From contig CAMCHP010000011.1 in the NCBI GenBank assembly GCA_945874695.1, forward strand, positions 1 to 53,063: a stretch of 53,063 nt of DNA. The letters are read 5' to 3'. The position numbers and the translations under genes were made by a program. Below are positions 8,132-15,883 of the stretch, piece by piece. This stretch comes from Chryseobacterium gleum (GTDB lineage: Bacteria; Bacteroidota; Bacteroidia; Flavobacteriales_D; Sanyastnellaceae). Numbering within the stretch: position 1 is the first letter of the stretch; every line of letters starts with the position of its first letter. A model generated the notes under the pieces. The model was not told where the DNA came from and ran no database searches. It saw only the letters and a program-made list of their open reading frames with translations.

Positions 8132-10057
8132 ATGTACGATATTATTGAGCTGAATAGCAAGAAAGTTGCTGACTTGCGAGACATCGCAAAGGAGTTGAAC
8201 GTTAAGGGGGCAGAAAAGCTCAAAAAACAAGAACTCATCTACATTATTCTCGACGAACAGGCCGTTTTGCCTCTGAAAGCGAAGAAAAGTAGTCAAGCCG
8301 AAACAGCGCCACCGAAAGATCAGGCGGCAGCAGCAGCACCGGCTCAAGAACAAAAAACAGATCGGAACGACAACCGCCGCCAACGCAATCCACGCGCTGA
8401 AAAGCCCGAACAAGAAGGCACACCGAGCGAAGCATCTACCGAGCGTGAACCGCGCCAGCCGCGTACTGACAATCGTCAACGCAATGATGGCCGAAACGAT
8501 AACCGCCAACGAAACACCGACAATCGTCAACCCCGCGAAGAAGGACGTCAGCCTGAGCAACGCGCAGGTGACGAAACCCGTCAACCACGCCCTGAACGCC
8601 CAGAACGCAATGATCGTAACGATCGTAACAACCGAAACGATCGCCCGGAGCGCGCTGAACGCACCGAGCGTGCTGAAAGGCCTGAACGCCCAGAGCGAAC
8701 AGATCGTGGCGAACGTCCTGAACGCACCGAGCGCAATGATCGCGGCGAGCGAAACGACAACCGCGGCGAACGTCCTGATCGCGCCGAACGCATTGATCGC
8801 CCCGACCGCAATGAGCGCAATGAACGCCCTGATCGCCCTGAACGACCAGAGCGCGGTGATCGTCCAGACAATCGAAACGACAACCGTCGAAACCAACCGC
8901 AGCAACCTAAACCAGGGCGTGCCGACGAACATGGCTACAATTTCGATGGCTTGGTGATCGCTGAAGGCGTGCTTGAGATGATGCCTGATGGTTATGGATT
9001 CTTGCGCAGCGCCGATTTCAACTACTTGAACTCGCCTGACGATGTTTACGTGTCAACGGCACAAATCAAAATGTACGGTTTGCAAACCGGCGACGCTGTA
9101 CTCGGTGCTGTTCGTCCACCCCGTGAAGGCGAAAAGTACTTCCCATTGATTCGGGTTGATAAAATCAACGGCCGTGACCCTGAATTTGTGCGCGATCGTG
9201 TTCCATTCAAATTCTTGACACCACTTTTCCCTGAGGAGCGTTTCCGATTGGCCGATAAGAACAGTAACATCAGCATGCGCATCATGGATCTCTTCTCTCC
9301 GATTGGGAAGGGTCAGCGCGGAATGATTGTTTCGCAACCGAAAACAGGTAAAACAACCCTCTTGAAAGATGTCGCAAACGCCATCGCTCAAAACAACCCT
9401 GAAACCTACCTCATTATTTTGCTCATTGATGAGCGACCTGAAGAGGTTACCGATATGCGCCGCAGTGTGCGTGGTGAAGTAATTGCCTCAACCTTTGACG
9501 AACCCGCAGAGCGTCACGTAAAAATCGCCAACCTAGTGCTTGAAAAAGCGAAGCGCATGGTTGAGTGTGGACACGACGTTTGCATTTTGCTCGATTCAAT
9601 TACGCGTTTGGCGCGCGCTTACAACACCGTATCGCCCGCATCTGGCAAGGTACTCACGGGTGGCGTTGATGCAAACGCCTTGCAAAAGCCGAAACGTTTC
9701 TTCGGTGCCGCGCGTAACATCGAAAATGGTGGTTCGTTGACCATTATCGCCACAGCGTTAACTGAAACCGGCTCGAAGATGGATGAAGTTATCTTCGAAG
9801 AATTTAAAGGCACAGGCAACATGGAATTGCAGCTCGATCGCCGCATTTCAAACCGCCGCATTTACCCAGCCATTGACATTTTGTCTTCAGGAACACGCCG
9901 CGACGACCTGCTCCTCGAAAAAGATGTGCTTCAACGCATCATCATTTTGCGTAAACACCTTGCCGACATGAATCCGGTTGAAGCCATGGAGTTCTTGAAA
10001 GATCGCATGGTCAACACCCGAAACAATGAAGAATTCTTGATTTCAATGAACTCGTAA
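8132..10057 (+). CDS. rho: Transcription termination factor Rho with long N-terminal Arg/Asp/Asn-rich insert
   Basis: ATP-dependent RNA helicase that ends transcription at Rho-dependent sites. Order: Rho_N domain (about 5-45); a low-complexity insert of about 210 residues (50-260) made of Arg, Asp, Asn, Glu and Pro in ERxDR/PERxER-like units; the cold-shock RNA-binding domain (about 265-345); and the RecA-type ATPase with Walker A around Lys407 (QPKTGKTT), Walker B Asp488 ([12 protein letters not shown]), the Q-loop ([22 protein letters not shown]) and R-loop regions. At 641 residues it is over 200 longer than E. coli Rho (419). Such inserts occur in other Bacteroidota and Actinobacteria and may bind RNA or promote phase separation. 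A leader of roughly 110 bases precedes the gene; rho is autoregulated in several bacteria. Confidence 0.97.
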   Translation: MYDIIELNSKKVADLRDIAKELNVKGAEKLKKQELIYIILDEQAVLPLKAKKSSQAETAPPKDQAAAAAPAQEQKTDRNDNRRQRNPRAEKPEQEGTPSEASTEREPRQPRTDNRQRNDGRNDNRQRNTDNRQPREEGRQPEQRAGDETRQPRPERPERNDRNDRNNRNDRPERAERTERAERPERPERTDRGERPERTERNDRGERNDNRGERPDRAERIDRPDRNERNERPDRPERPERGDRPDNRNDNRRNQPQQPKPGRADEHGYNFDGLVIAEGVLEMMPDGYGFLRSADFNYLNSPDDVYVSTAQIKMYGLQTGDAVLGAVRPPREGEKYFPLIRVDKINGRDPEFVRDRVPFKFLTPLFPEERFRLADKNSNISMRIMDLFSPIGKGQRGMIVSQPKTGKTTLLKDVANAIAQNNPETYLIILLIDERPEEVTDMRRSVRGEVIASTFDEPAERHVKIANLVLEKAKRMVECGHDVCILLDSITRLARAYNTVSPASGKVLTGGVDANALQKPKRFFGAARNIENGGSLTIIATALTETGSKMDEVIFEEFKGTGNMELQLDRRISNRRIYPAIDILSSGTRRDDLLLEKDVLQRIIILRKHLADMNPVEAMEFLKDRMVNTRNNEEFLISMNS

Positions 10058-10066
10058 CGAGCGCTT

Positions 10067-10618
10067 ATGCGTCATGAAACGAAACTGGTGATTTTGTGTG
10101 GAGTCCTTTGGCTCCTCACAAAAACCATTTTATTGTACACCGCCCCCAGGGAGTCGGGTATGATCGCCGGCACCCTATTGAACCTGTTCTTCATTATGCT
10201 GGTTAGCCTTTACACCATCCACCGCAAGGTCAAAATGGGCCGTACTGAAAGTTTCATTGAAGACCTGCGCGCGGTGTTGCGCAGCACCATGAATTACGCC
10301 CTGCTGGCAACCGTCTTGTTCGGCGTATTTATGTTCGGTATTGCCGCCGACGTTAATGCTAGGCATAAGCAGCGGATCGAAAGCGAGATCGAATCGCACT
10401 TTAACACCGATGAAGCCTACGCAAAGATTATCGAAGATAATCCGAATCTCAAAGGAACACCGCGCGAAGAAGCCCTTGAAAAAGAACTTTCACGCTTTAG
10501 GATGGCCTTTTCGTGGTACAAACAAACTACCTTAGCCCTGCTTGGATTAGTGGTATTTGGTGTGTTTGCGTCAATCATAACAACGGTATTCTGGCGAAAT
10601 TTGATGCTTCGCCCATAG
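10067..10618 (+). CDS. DUF4199 family membrane protein
   Basis: Integral membrane protein of 183 residues with four hydrophobic segments (about 7-25, 33-52, 78-98 and 150-170) and a charged loop (about 100-145). This matches the DUF4199 family, common in Bacteroidota and of unknown function. It begins 9 bases after the rho stop and is followed 5 bases later by porT, so it is probably cotranscribed with rho. No catalytic motif can be seen. Confidence 0.85.
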   Translation: MRHETKLVILCGVLWLLTKTILLYTAPRESGMIAGTLLNLFFIMLVSLYTIHRKVKMGRTESFIEDLRAVLRSTMNYALLATVLFGVFMFGIAADVNARHKQRIESEIESHFNTDEAYAKIIEDNPNLKGTPREEALEKELSRFRMAFSWYKQTTLALLGLVVFGVFASIITTVFWRNLMLRP

Positions 10619-10623
10619 CTTCA

Positions 10624-11409
10624 ATGGTGAAAATGCAACAAATATGTGCTTTTTGCGTTCTTAGAGTCACGAATCAAAAGCCCCGCGTTTTGCTGAAACA
10701 CATCGGTTTTTCTCTACTTTTTTTTCTTTTTTTCGGCTTAACAGCCGGATGGGGGCAGTCGCAAACCATGCGAAACCTGCCTTCTTTCGATAGTAAAAAG
10801 TACCACTTCGGATTTTTATTGAGCTCAAATACCAGTGATTTCTTCTTTGAGTATAGGAACCGAGAGAATTTCAATGACTCGCTTTTGGGGATAGACAATC
10901 GCCGGCAGTCAGGATTCAATTTGGCTTTGCTCGCCTCTTGGAACATTACCAAAAATGTGAGTTTGCGCTTTGTGCCTGGCTTGAGCTTTCAAGACCGCGG
11001 TTTAAACTACCGCTTCTTGCAAGAGGATGGCACCCAAGAAGTGATTTTGAAACGCACTGAATCGGTTTTTCTTGATTTTCCTTTGCTCTTCAAACTGCGA
11101 ACAAATCGGGTAAACAACTTTGCGGCCTATGCCTTGATTGGCGGCAAGCTCAGTCGAGACATGCAGTCGCAGAAAGATGTTGATAACGCCTTAGGCAATG
11201 AGGTGGTAATTAAACTTAGTCAGCTCGACTACTCCATCGATGCAGGCGGCGGCATCGACTTTTTCCTTCCCTTTTTTAAGTTTTCCATTGAGGCGAAAAC
11301 CGCCTTTGGTCTGCCGAATCTACTCATCCAAGAAGGCAATCGCTTCACGGCACCGCTTGATCAACTGCGCTCACGCACCTTCATCTTGTCGCTTTGTTTC
11401 GAAGGCTAA
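10624..11409 (+). CDS. porT: Type IX secretion / gliding protein PorT
   Basis: Outer-membrane beta-barrel of the PorT/SprT family (about 261 residues), required for type IX secretion in Porphyromonas and Flavobacterium. After a signal peptide (FSLLFFLFFGLTAGWGQS) comes the diagnostic NLPSFDSKKYHFGFLL stretch, then alternating amphipathic strands to an aromatic C terminus (ILSLCFEG). The ATG at 10624 is 5 bases past the DUF4199 stop; the open frame continues upstream within DUF4199, but that part is not conserved-looking. The hydrophobic end of the signal peptide is encoded by a copy of the dispersed hairpin (10730-10751). It agrees with the T9SS cargo proteins elsewhere in the window. Confidence 0.9.
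   Translation: MVKMQQICAFCVLRVTNQKPRVLLKHIGFSLLFFLFFGLTAGWGQSQTMRNLPSFDSKKYHFGFLLSSNTSDFFFEYRNRENFNDSLLGIDNRRQSGFNLALLASWNITKNVSLRFVPGLSFQDRGLNYRFLQEDGTQEVILKRTESVFLDFPLLFKLRTNRVNNFAAYALIGGKLSRDMQSQKDVDNALGNEVVIKLSQLDYSIDAGGGIDFFLPFFKFSIEAKTAFGLPNLLIQEGNRFTAPLDQLRSRTFILSLCFEG
10730..10751 (-). repeat. Dispersed hairpin copy in the porT signal-peptide region
   Basis: TTTT, stem CGGCT, loop TAAC, stem AGCCG, GATG. Both stem arms differ from the commonest copy at the paired position (C to T, G to A), so pairing is kept. In frame it encodes FFGLTAGW. Confidence 0.7.
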
Positions 11410-11410
11410 G

Positions 11411-11434
11411 CATCCGGCCGTTTAGGCCGAAAAC
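11411..11434 (+). repeat. Dispersed hairpin copy between porT and the dehydratase gene
   Basis: CATC, stem CGGCC, loop GTTTA, stem GGCCG, AAAAC. It begins one base after the porT stop codon and is identical to the 7406 copy. Confidence 0.8.
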
Positions 11435-11461
11435 CTTATGGTAATAACCTAGCGCTTGCAC

Positions 11462-11469
11462 TATCTTTG
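11462..11469 (+). promoter_or_regulatory. -7 promoter element of the dehydratase gene
   Basis: TATCTTTG, a full match to TAnnTTTG, 13 bases before the ATG at 11483. It excludes the earlier in-frame ATG at 11456. No convincing -33 box. Confidence 0.6.
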
Positions 11470-11482
11470 CTGCGTTCACCAC

Positions 11483-13348
11483 ATGCTTTTACCTACACGA
11501 AATACGCCCCGATGGATCATCTTCATCATTGACCTCACCATATCGGTAGTGGCGTTTGTTGCATCGTATCTCTTGCGGTTTGAATTTTCACCTCCGAGGC
11601 TTGAAATCGATTTGGCGCGAAGCTTCTTCCCTATTTTCCTGAGCGTTCGCGCATTGAGTTTTGTGCTCGGTCGCACCTATGCGGGCATTATTCGATACAC
11701 CAGTACTCAAGATGCTCAGCGAATACTCCTCACTTTGGCTTCAGGTACCGCCCTATTTTTGGTTCTAAATCAAGTGCGCTTCCACTTTTTCGATGGCGTA
11801 TTTTTTGTTCCAAACAGTGTGCTGCTAATTGATTTCTTGGTGACCTTGTTTGCCATGATCACAAGCCGCATAGCCGTAAAGGTGATTTATCTCGAATTCA
11901 AGTCGCCGACGCGATCGATGAGTAATGTGGTTATTTACGGTGCGGGCGAAGCCGGAGTAATCACCAAGCAAGCGATAGATCGCGATCGGGCTTCAGGCAT
12001 CGCAGTGATTGCTTTCATCGATGACGATAAGAACAAATCGGGTAAAAAAATCGATGGCACGAGTATTTATCACTCGCGCAAAGCCGAAGAGTTTTTCTCG
12101 CAAGGCAAGGTTAATCAAATGATAATCAGCATGCAAAATATTACGTCCGAACGGCGTGCTGCAATGGTTGATCTGGCTTTGAAGTACAACATCAAAGTGC
12201 TGAATGTACCACCGGTTCGCCGATGGATCAATGGTGAACTCAGTTTACGCCAATTGCGTGAAATCAGAATTGAAGACCTTCTTGGTCGTTCTGAAATCAA
12301 ACTTGACAATCCGGAAGTAAAAACCCTTGTTGAGGGCAAACGGGTATTGGTTACGGGAGCTGCAGGGAGCATTGGCAGCGAATTGGTTCGACAGATTTCG
12401 GCCTATCGGCCAGATGTGCTCATCCTCTTCGACCAAGCTGAAAGCCCGCTTTACGAGCTGGAGCAAGAGTTGAAGGTGCTTGGTGTGCATGAACGCTGTG
12501 AGTTCGTGATTGGCGACATTCGACAAGAAGACCGGGTTCGCCGCCTAATGGAGGCCTATCGTCCGCAATTGGTGTTTCACGCTGCTGCATATAAGCATGT
12601 GCCACTCATGGAAGAGAACCCGAGTGAGGCGATATTGGCCAATGTGAAGGGTACTTGCAATGTCGCAATGCTCTCGCATCAATTTGAGGTAGAGCGCTTT
12701 GTCCTAATTTCTACTGACAAAGCGGTTAATCCGACCAGTGTGATGGGCGCCACGAAGCGTGTAGCAGAAATCTATGTGCAGTCGATGAATCAAATCAGCA
12801 ATTGCGCATTCATCACCACACGCTTTGGGAATGTGCTCGGTTCAAATGGTTCGGTGATTCCTTTGTTTAAGAAACAAATCGAGCAAGGCGGACCTGTAAC
12901 CGTGACCGATGAAGAGGTGACGCGCTATTTCATGACGATTCCTGAAGCGGTCGAGTTAGTGCTTGAAGCCGGTACGATGGGGAAAGGTGGTGAGATCTTC
13001 TTATTCGACATGGGTGAGTCAGTGAAAATCATCGATTTAGCTAGAAAAATGATCCGCCTTTCAGGTTTGGAAATTGGAAAAGACATTGAAGTCCGCGTAA
13101 CCGGCTTGCGTCCAGGTGAAAAGCTCTACGAAGAGCTGCTTGCCAATACTGAAAACGCGATACCCACGCACCACCCGAAGATCTTGAAAGCGCAGGTTCG
13201 TCCGTACGATTTTGATCGTGCAGAACGTGAAATTAGTAGCCTCATTAAATTGTTTGGCACCCAAAACAACGCGGCATTGGTTGGCAAACTGAAAGAGATT
13301 GTGCCAGAATATCGGAGTGCGAACTCTATATTTAAAGACTTAGACTAA
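11483..13348 (+). CDS. CapD/PglF-type membrane UDP-sugar 4,6-dehydratase
   Basis: Polysaccharide biosynthesis protein of 621 residues. Four N-terminal membrane segments (about 10-125) are followed by a CoA-binding-like Rossmann domain (about 135-260; YGAGEAG) and a short-chain dehydrogenase/epimerase domain. That domain has the NAD motif VTGAAGSIGSE (about 290) and a catalytic STDKAVNPTSVMGATKR stretch. Met replaces the usual Tyr of YxxxK, as in PglF/CapD 4,6-dehydratases. The expected reaction is UDP-GlcNAc to a 4-keto-6-deoxy sugar, the first step to surface diacetamido or amino sugars. The start at 11483 follows a TATCTTTG -7 element. It is alone here, without glycosyltransferases beside it. 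An imperfect hairpin-family match lies in frame at 12396. Confidence 0.92.
   Translation: MLLPTRNTPRWIIFIIDLTISVVAFVASYLLRFEFSPPRLEIDLARSFFPIFLSVRALSFVLGRTYAGIIRYTSTQDAQRILLTLASGTALFLVLNQVRFHFFDGVFFVPNSVLLIDFLVTLFAMITSRIAVKVIYLEFKSPTRSMSNVVIYGAGEAGVITKQAIDRDRASGIAVIAFIDDDKNKSGKKIDGTSIYHSRKAEEFFSQGKVNQMIISMQNITSERRAAMVDLALKYNIKVLNVPPVRRWINGELSLRQLREIRIEDLLGRSEIKLDNPEVKTLVEGKRVLVTGAAGSIGSELVRQISAYRPDVLILFDQAESPLYELEQELKVLGVHERCEFVIGDIRQEDRVRRLMEAYRPQLVFHAAAYKHVPLMEENPSEAILANVKGTCNVAMLSHQFEVERFVLISTDKAVNPTSVMGATKRVAEIYVQSMNQISNCAFITTRFGNVLGSNGSVIPLFKKQIEQGGPVTVTDEEVTRYFMTIPEAVELVLEAGTMGKGGEIFLFDMGESVKIIDLARKMIRLSGLEIGKDIEVRVTGLRPGEKLYEELLANTENAIPTHHPKILKAQVRPYDFDRAEREISSLIKLFGTQNNAALVGKLKEIVPEYRSANSIFKDLD
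12396..12416 (-). repeat. Imperfect hairpin-family match inside the dehydratase gene
   Basis: TTT, stem CGGCC, loop TATC, GGCCA, GATG. The outer stem pair is lost. It encodes SAYRPD next to the NAD-binding helix. It could be a chance match in coding sequence. Confidence 0.35.
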
Positions 13349-13352
13349 TTGA

Positions 13353-14429
13353 TCAAGGGCTGACCAAGTTCAAACTGATGTTGAAATAAATCGGATTTCC
13401 CATCTGGTTCTCCATGGCAAAAGGTTGATCGCCAAAGAATCCACGAAAGAAGTCGGTGCCGTCGGCAAGGTCATCTACATTGAAGAGGTAGTTCACACGA
13501 TAACCAGCTTGGGCTGAAATCCATATGAAATTATAGATTGACCGTTCGTAAATCAAGCGAAAGCGCAATTCGCTGCGGCGCAATTCAGTTCGGTCGGTCA
13601 GCCAAGTATCGTAGGGTGTATTGTTCAGTTGATAGCTCTGCCCTTCAAGTTCCCAACCTGCAAAAAGCATCGACCGTGGACTAAACGCGTACCGAACATG
13701 GCCCCTTGCAGGAAGGAGCATTTCGGTTCCCCATTTTCCAGAGGTGGATGTCCAGTTGAACAACACGACTGGAATGTAATTCAATTCTCCTGCGCGGTAG
13801 GTGCGCGATAAACCAACGGCCCACTGCTTATTATCATTCGGGCGCTTGCCCCACAAGGCCGCTGCAGAAAACAAAGCTGTATTAGGCGATTGGATGGTAT
13901 TGAATCCGTAATTGCCGTTGACATCAGCCGAGGCTTGAAAGAGCACAAAGGCTTTTTCGTTTAATGGTTTAAAAACGGTTGTGTTTATACCCGTTGTTTG
14001 CAAGCCCCCTGTTTCCAAAGCTCGATGCAAGGGATGCGGTAGCACGCCGAGCTGCGGTTCTGCATAGTCAAATCGACTGGATGCGTGATTCACCCCACCT
14101 TGAATAATGATGTTATTTCGAGAAATAATCGGGATATTGGCAAAGAGTCGAAGGCCATGCACCAATTCTACCGAACGTTCTTCGCTCGCATAGGTTCCGT
14201 ATTCACCTGCAGTAATCGTAAACGGACCTTGTACATCGTAGCCAAGACTGATGAGTTTAGCCGGACTTAAGCCTTTGATTTTTGAGGAGCAAAAGCGTTT
14301 GGCTGCTCCGTCGGTAAAATCGAGGTTGTCATACATGCTGTAATCTTCTTCCTCATCTTCTTGCGCAAGAAGCGGTTGCAAGAAAGCCCCGCTTAAGAGC
14401 AGGGCTGAACAGAATATGCGAAACTTCAT
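13353..14429 (-). CDS. Outer-membrane beta-barrel protein (possibly DUF6268-like)
   Basis: Predicted outer-membrane protein of 358 residues with a signal peptide ending LLAQ, a short acidic linker (EDEEEDYSMYDNLDF) and then many alternating amphipathic strands up to a beta-barrel-like C terminus (NPIYFNISLNLVSP). Phrases such as LISLGYDVQGPFTI recall DUF6268 barrels, but I cannot confirm the family. It is the third gene of a tight operon (lipoprotein, DUF2147, barrel; gaps of 1 and 9 bases), suggesting a joint envelope function. It converges with the dehydratase gene with only 4 bases between stops and no visible terminator. Confidence 0.75.
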   Translation of the reverse strand: MKFRIFCSALLLSGAFLQPLLAQEDEEEDYSMYDNLDFTDGAAKRFCSSKIKGLSPAKLISLGYDVQGPFTITAGEYGTYASEERSVELVHGLRLFANIPIISRNNIIIQGGVNHASSRFDYAEPQLGVLPHPLHRALETGGLQTTGINTTVFKPLNEKAFVLFQASADVNGNYGFNTIQSPNTALFSAAALWGKRPNDNKQWAVGLSRTYRAGELNYIPVVLFNWTSTSGKWGTEMLLPARGHVRYAFSPRSMLFAGWELEGQSYQLNNTPYDTWLTDRTELRRSELRFRLIYERSIYNFIWISAQAGYRVNYLFNVDDLADGTDFFRGFFGDQPFAMENQMGNPIYFNISLNLVSP

Positions 14430-14438
14430 AAGTCTGTA

Positions 14439-14903
14439 TTATTTCTTCGCTGGCATTTGCAAGCGCTTCCATTCATCAGTACGACCGAAAGCTGAAACAC
14501 CAATATACCCTCGAATATCGAGGGTGTTGTCATCCTTCATTTTGATGGTACAGCTGTAGGTGTTACCATTTTCAGGGTCATAGATGGTGCCCTCTGTCCA
14601 TTCTCCATTGCCTGTGTAAATGAAGTCTTTTAGAATTCGGTATCCACGCAAAGGGTTCGAGCGCAATGCCTCATCTGGATTATTCTTATCGGTTTTAGGC
14701 TGGCCGCTCGCTTCATCGTTCGGTTCGCGAAGCCACACGATTTTGCCGTAGTACTTCTCCCCGATCTTTTCGATTTTCACGCGGGCTTTACCGTGGCTAG
14801 GCTCCCAAACGCCAATGATTTTATCGCCATCCGTATTGAGAACAAACGAGGCTAAGAGGAGCCATCCCGCGATCAGCGGTAAAAAAAAGAACATCTTCTT
14901 CAT
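14439..14903 (-). CDS. DUF2147 domain secreted protein
   Basis: Exported protein of 154 residues: signal peptide (FFFLPLIAGWLLLASFV), then a lipocalin-like DUF2147 domain. The family pattern is clear: IIGVWEPSHGKARVKIEKIGEKYYGKIVWLREP is the first third, followed by GYRILKDF, W-x-EGTIYDPENGNTYSC and ends in GRTDEWKRL. The family is periplasmic; function is not established. It starts one base after the lipoprotein stop and is followed 9 bases later by the barrel gene. Confidence 0.9.
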   Translation of the reverse strand: MKKMFFFLPLIAGWLLLASFVLNTDGDKIIGVWEPSHGKARVKIEKIGEKYYGKIVWLREPNDEASGQPKTDKNNPDEALRSNPLRGYRILKDFIYTGNGEWTEGTIYDPENGNTYSCTIKMKDDNTLDIRGYIGVSAFGRTDEWKRLQMPAKK

Positions 14904-14904
14904 A

Positions 14905-15414
14905 TCAATCTACTTTTACTTGAACATTGAAGTTAAAACGCGCTGAGGCGGTGTAGTTATCGTACAATTCTTCACCCACGCCTGCATCGAGCAGTACGAT
15001 GAACTTAGCTTGTTTGAAGAACGGCGTAACATCGACCTCGTTGCTAATTGTAAGTTCTACTTGGTTCGCGTTGGCTGGCAAAGGGTTTAGGCCAGCTACT
15101 TGAAGCATTTCAATTTCATCAGCTGCAAAAGTTAGGCCAAGATCAGAAATGAGCGATGTTTCGAAACTTGGATCGAGGGTTATCGTGGCTGAGGTCAGCG
15201 TGACCGACTTGATATCATCTGACTGAATTTGTTGGGCTGTCAAGAAATCACCCCAAGCCGATTCCATGGTGTATTGCGCCGTATTTGGGCCTTCGAACAA
15301 AGGGCCTTCAAACACCATTTCCGTGGCCAGTGAAAATTCGCGCGATTCAGTCTTGCCGCATGAAAACAGGATGAGAGCTGGCAAGGCTATTAAAAGCAAA
15401 AGATGGCTTTTCAT
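14905..15414 (-). CDS. Predicted lipoprotein of unknown function
   Basis: Protein of 169 residues starting MKSHLLLLIALPALILFSC, a signal peptide with a lipobox-like LFSC ending at Cys19, so probably a lipid-anchored periplasmic or surface protein. The mature part is mainly beta strand and Ser/Thr-rich (VTLTSATITLDP), ending with ASARFNFNVQVKVD. No family was recognised. The start at 15414 is preferred over an in-frame ATG 21 bases upstream because it gives a standard signal peptide. First gene of the lipoprotein-DUF2147-barrel operon. A TATCTTTA motif close to the -7 consensus lies about 25 bases upstream. Confidence 0.75.
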   Translation of the reverse strand: MKSHLLLLIALPALILFSCGKTESREFSLATEMVFEGPLFEGPNTAQYTMESAWGDFLTAQQIQSDDIKSVTLTSATITLDPSFETSLISDLGLTFAADEIEMLQVAGLNPLPANANQVELTISNEVDVTPFFKQAKFIVLLDAGVGEELYDNYTASARFNFNVQVKVD

Positions 15415-15485
15415 AAATGAAATTCTATTGGTCAACGGGTTAAAGATACAATGTGAAGCAACAAACCAACACTTTAGGGCATAAA

Positions 15486-15507
15486 AAAAGGGGCAAATGC
15501 CCCTTTT
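15486..15507 (-). terminator. Rho-independent terminator of the small lipoprotein gene
   Basis: Perfect 9-bp stem AAAAGGGGC / GCCCCTTTT with a 4-base loop. Read on the minus strand it is followed by seven T. It lies 19 bases past the stop of the 73-residue lipoprotein gene. Confidence 0.85.
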
Positions 15508-15525
15508 AATTGCCGAAGCGAAGAA

Positions 15526-15747
15526 TTAGTCGATTGAGCAAGATCCACCGCCAGCAGAAGCAATTCCATCAGCTAGTGTACAAGCTGCTTCAAATGCCTC
15601 ACGCTCATCTTTATCACAACCTTCACAAGTTGTTGTAGAGTTCAATGAACTATCAGAGTAAGTGCAAGAGCATGTAACATCTTTCTTGCATGAAGTCATG
15701 CCTGCAATAAACAATGTAGCCGCAGCTAAGAAAAAGAACTTTTTCAT
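15526..15747 (-). CDS. Small cysteine-rich lipoprotein
   Basis: Protein of 73 residues: signal peptide MKKFFFLAAATLFIAGMTSC with lipobox cysteine Cys20. The 53-residue mature part carries six further cysteines (26, 28, 41, 44, 56, 70) arranged CxC and CxxC, suggesting disulfides or metal binding. It is a single-gene unit: a strong terminator follows at 15486-15507 and a divergent gene lies upstream. Comparable tiny Cys-rich lipoproteins occur in Flavobacteriia without known function. Confidence 0.75.
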   Translation of the reverse strand: MKKFFFLAAATLFIAGMTSCKKDVTCSCTYSDSSLNSTTTCEGCDKDEREAFEAACTLADGIASAGGGSCSID

Positions 15748-15883
15748 GGTAATAGGATTGGTTTATTTGCTGCCAAATTTGCGTAAATTATTCTAGAATC
15801 AATTCGCTTTCTAAATTTTGAAAACTCTAAATCTGAAAAATACGGCATACGTAGTATATTGCAGCTTAGAAACCTGGAGCCGA

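Noticed and set aside
8120-8932. Long minus-strand open frames opposite rho (270 and 100 residues)
   Set aside because: They mirror the repeat-rich Arg/Asp insert of rho; their composition is a strand shadow (FAxRAF-type or RSGRS repeats) with no family signature.
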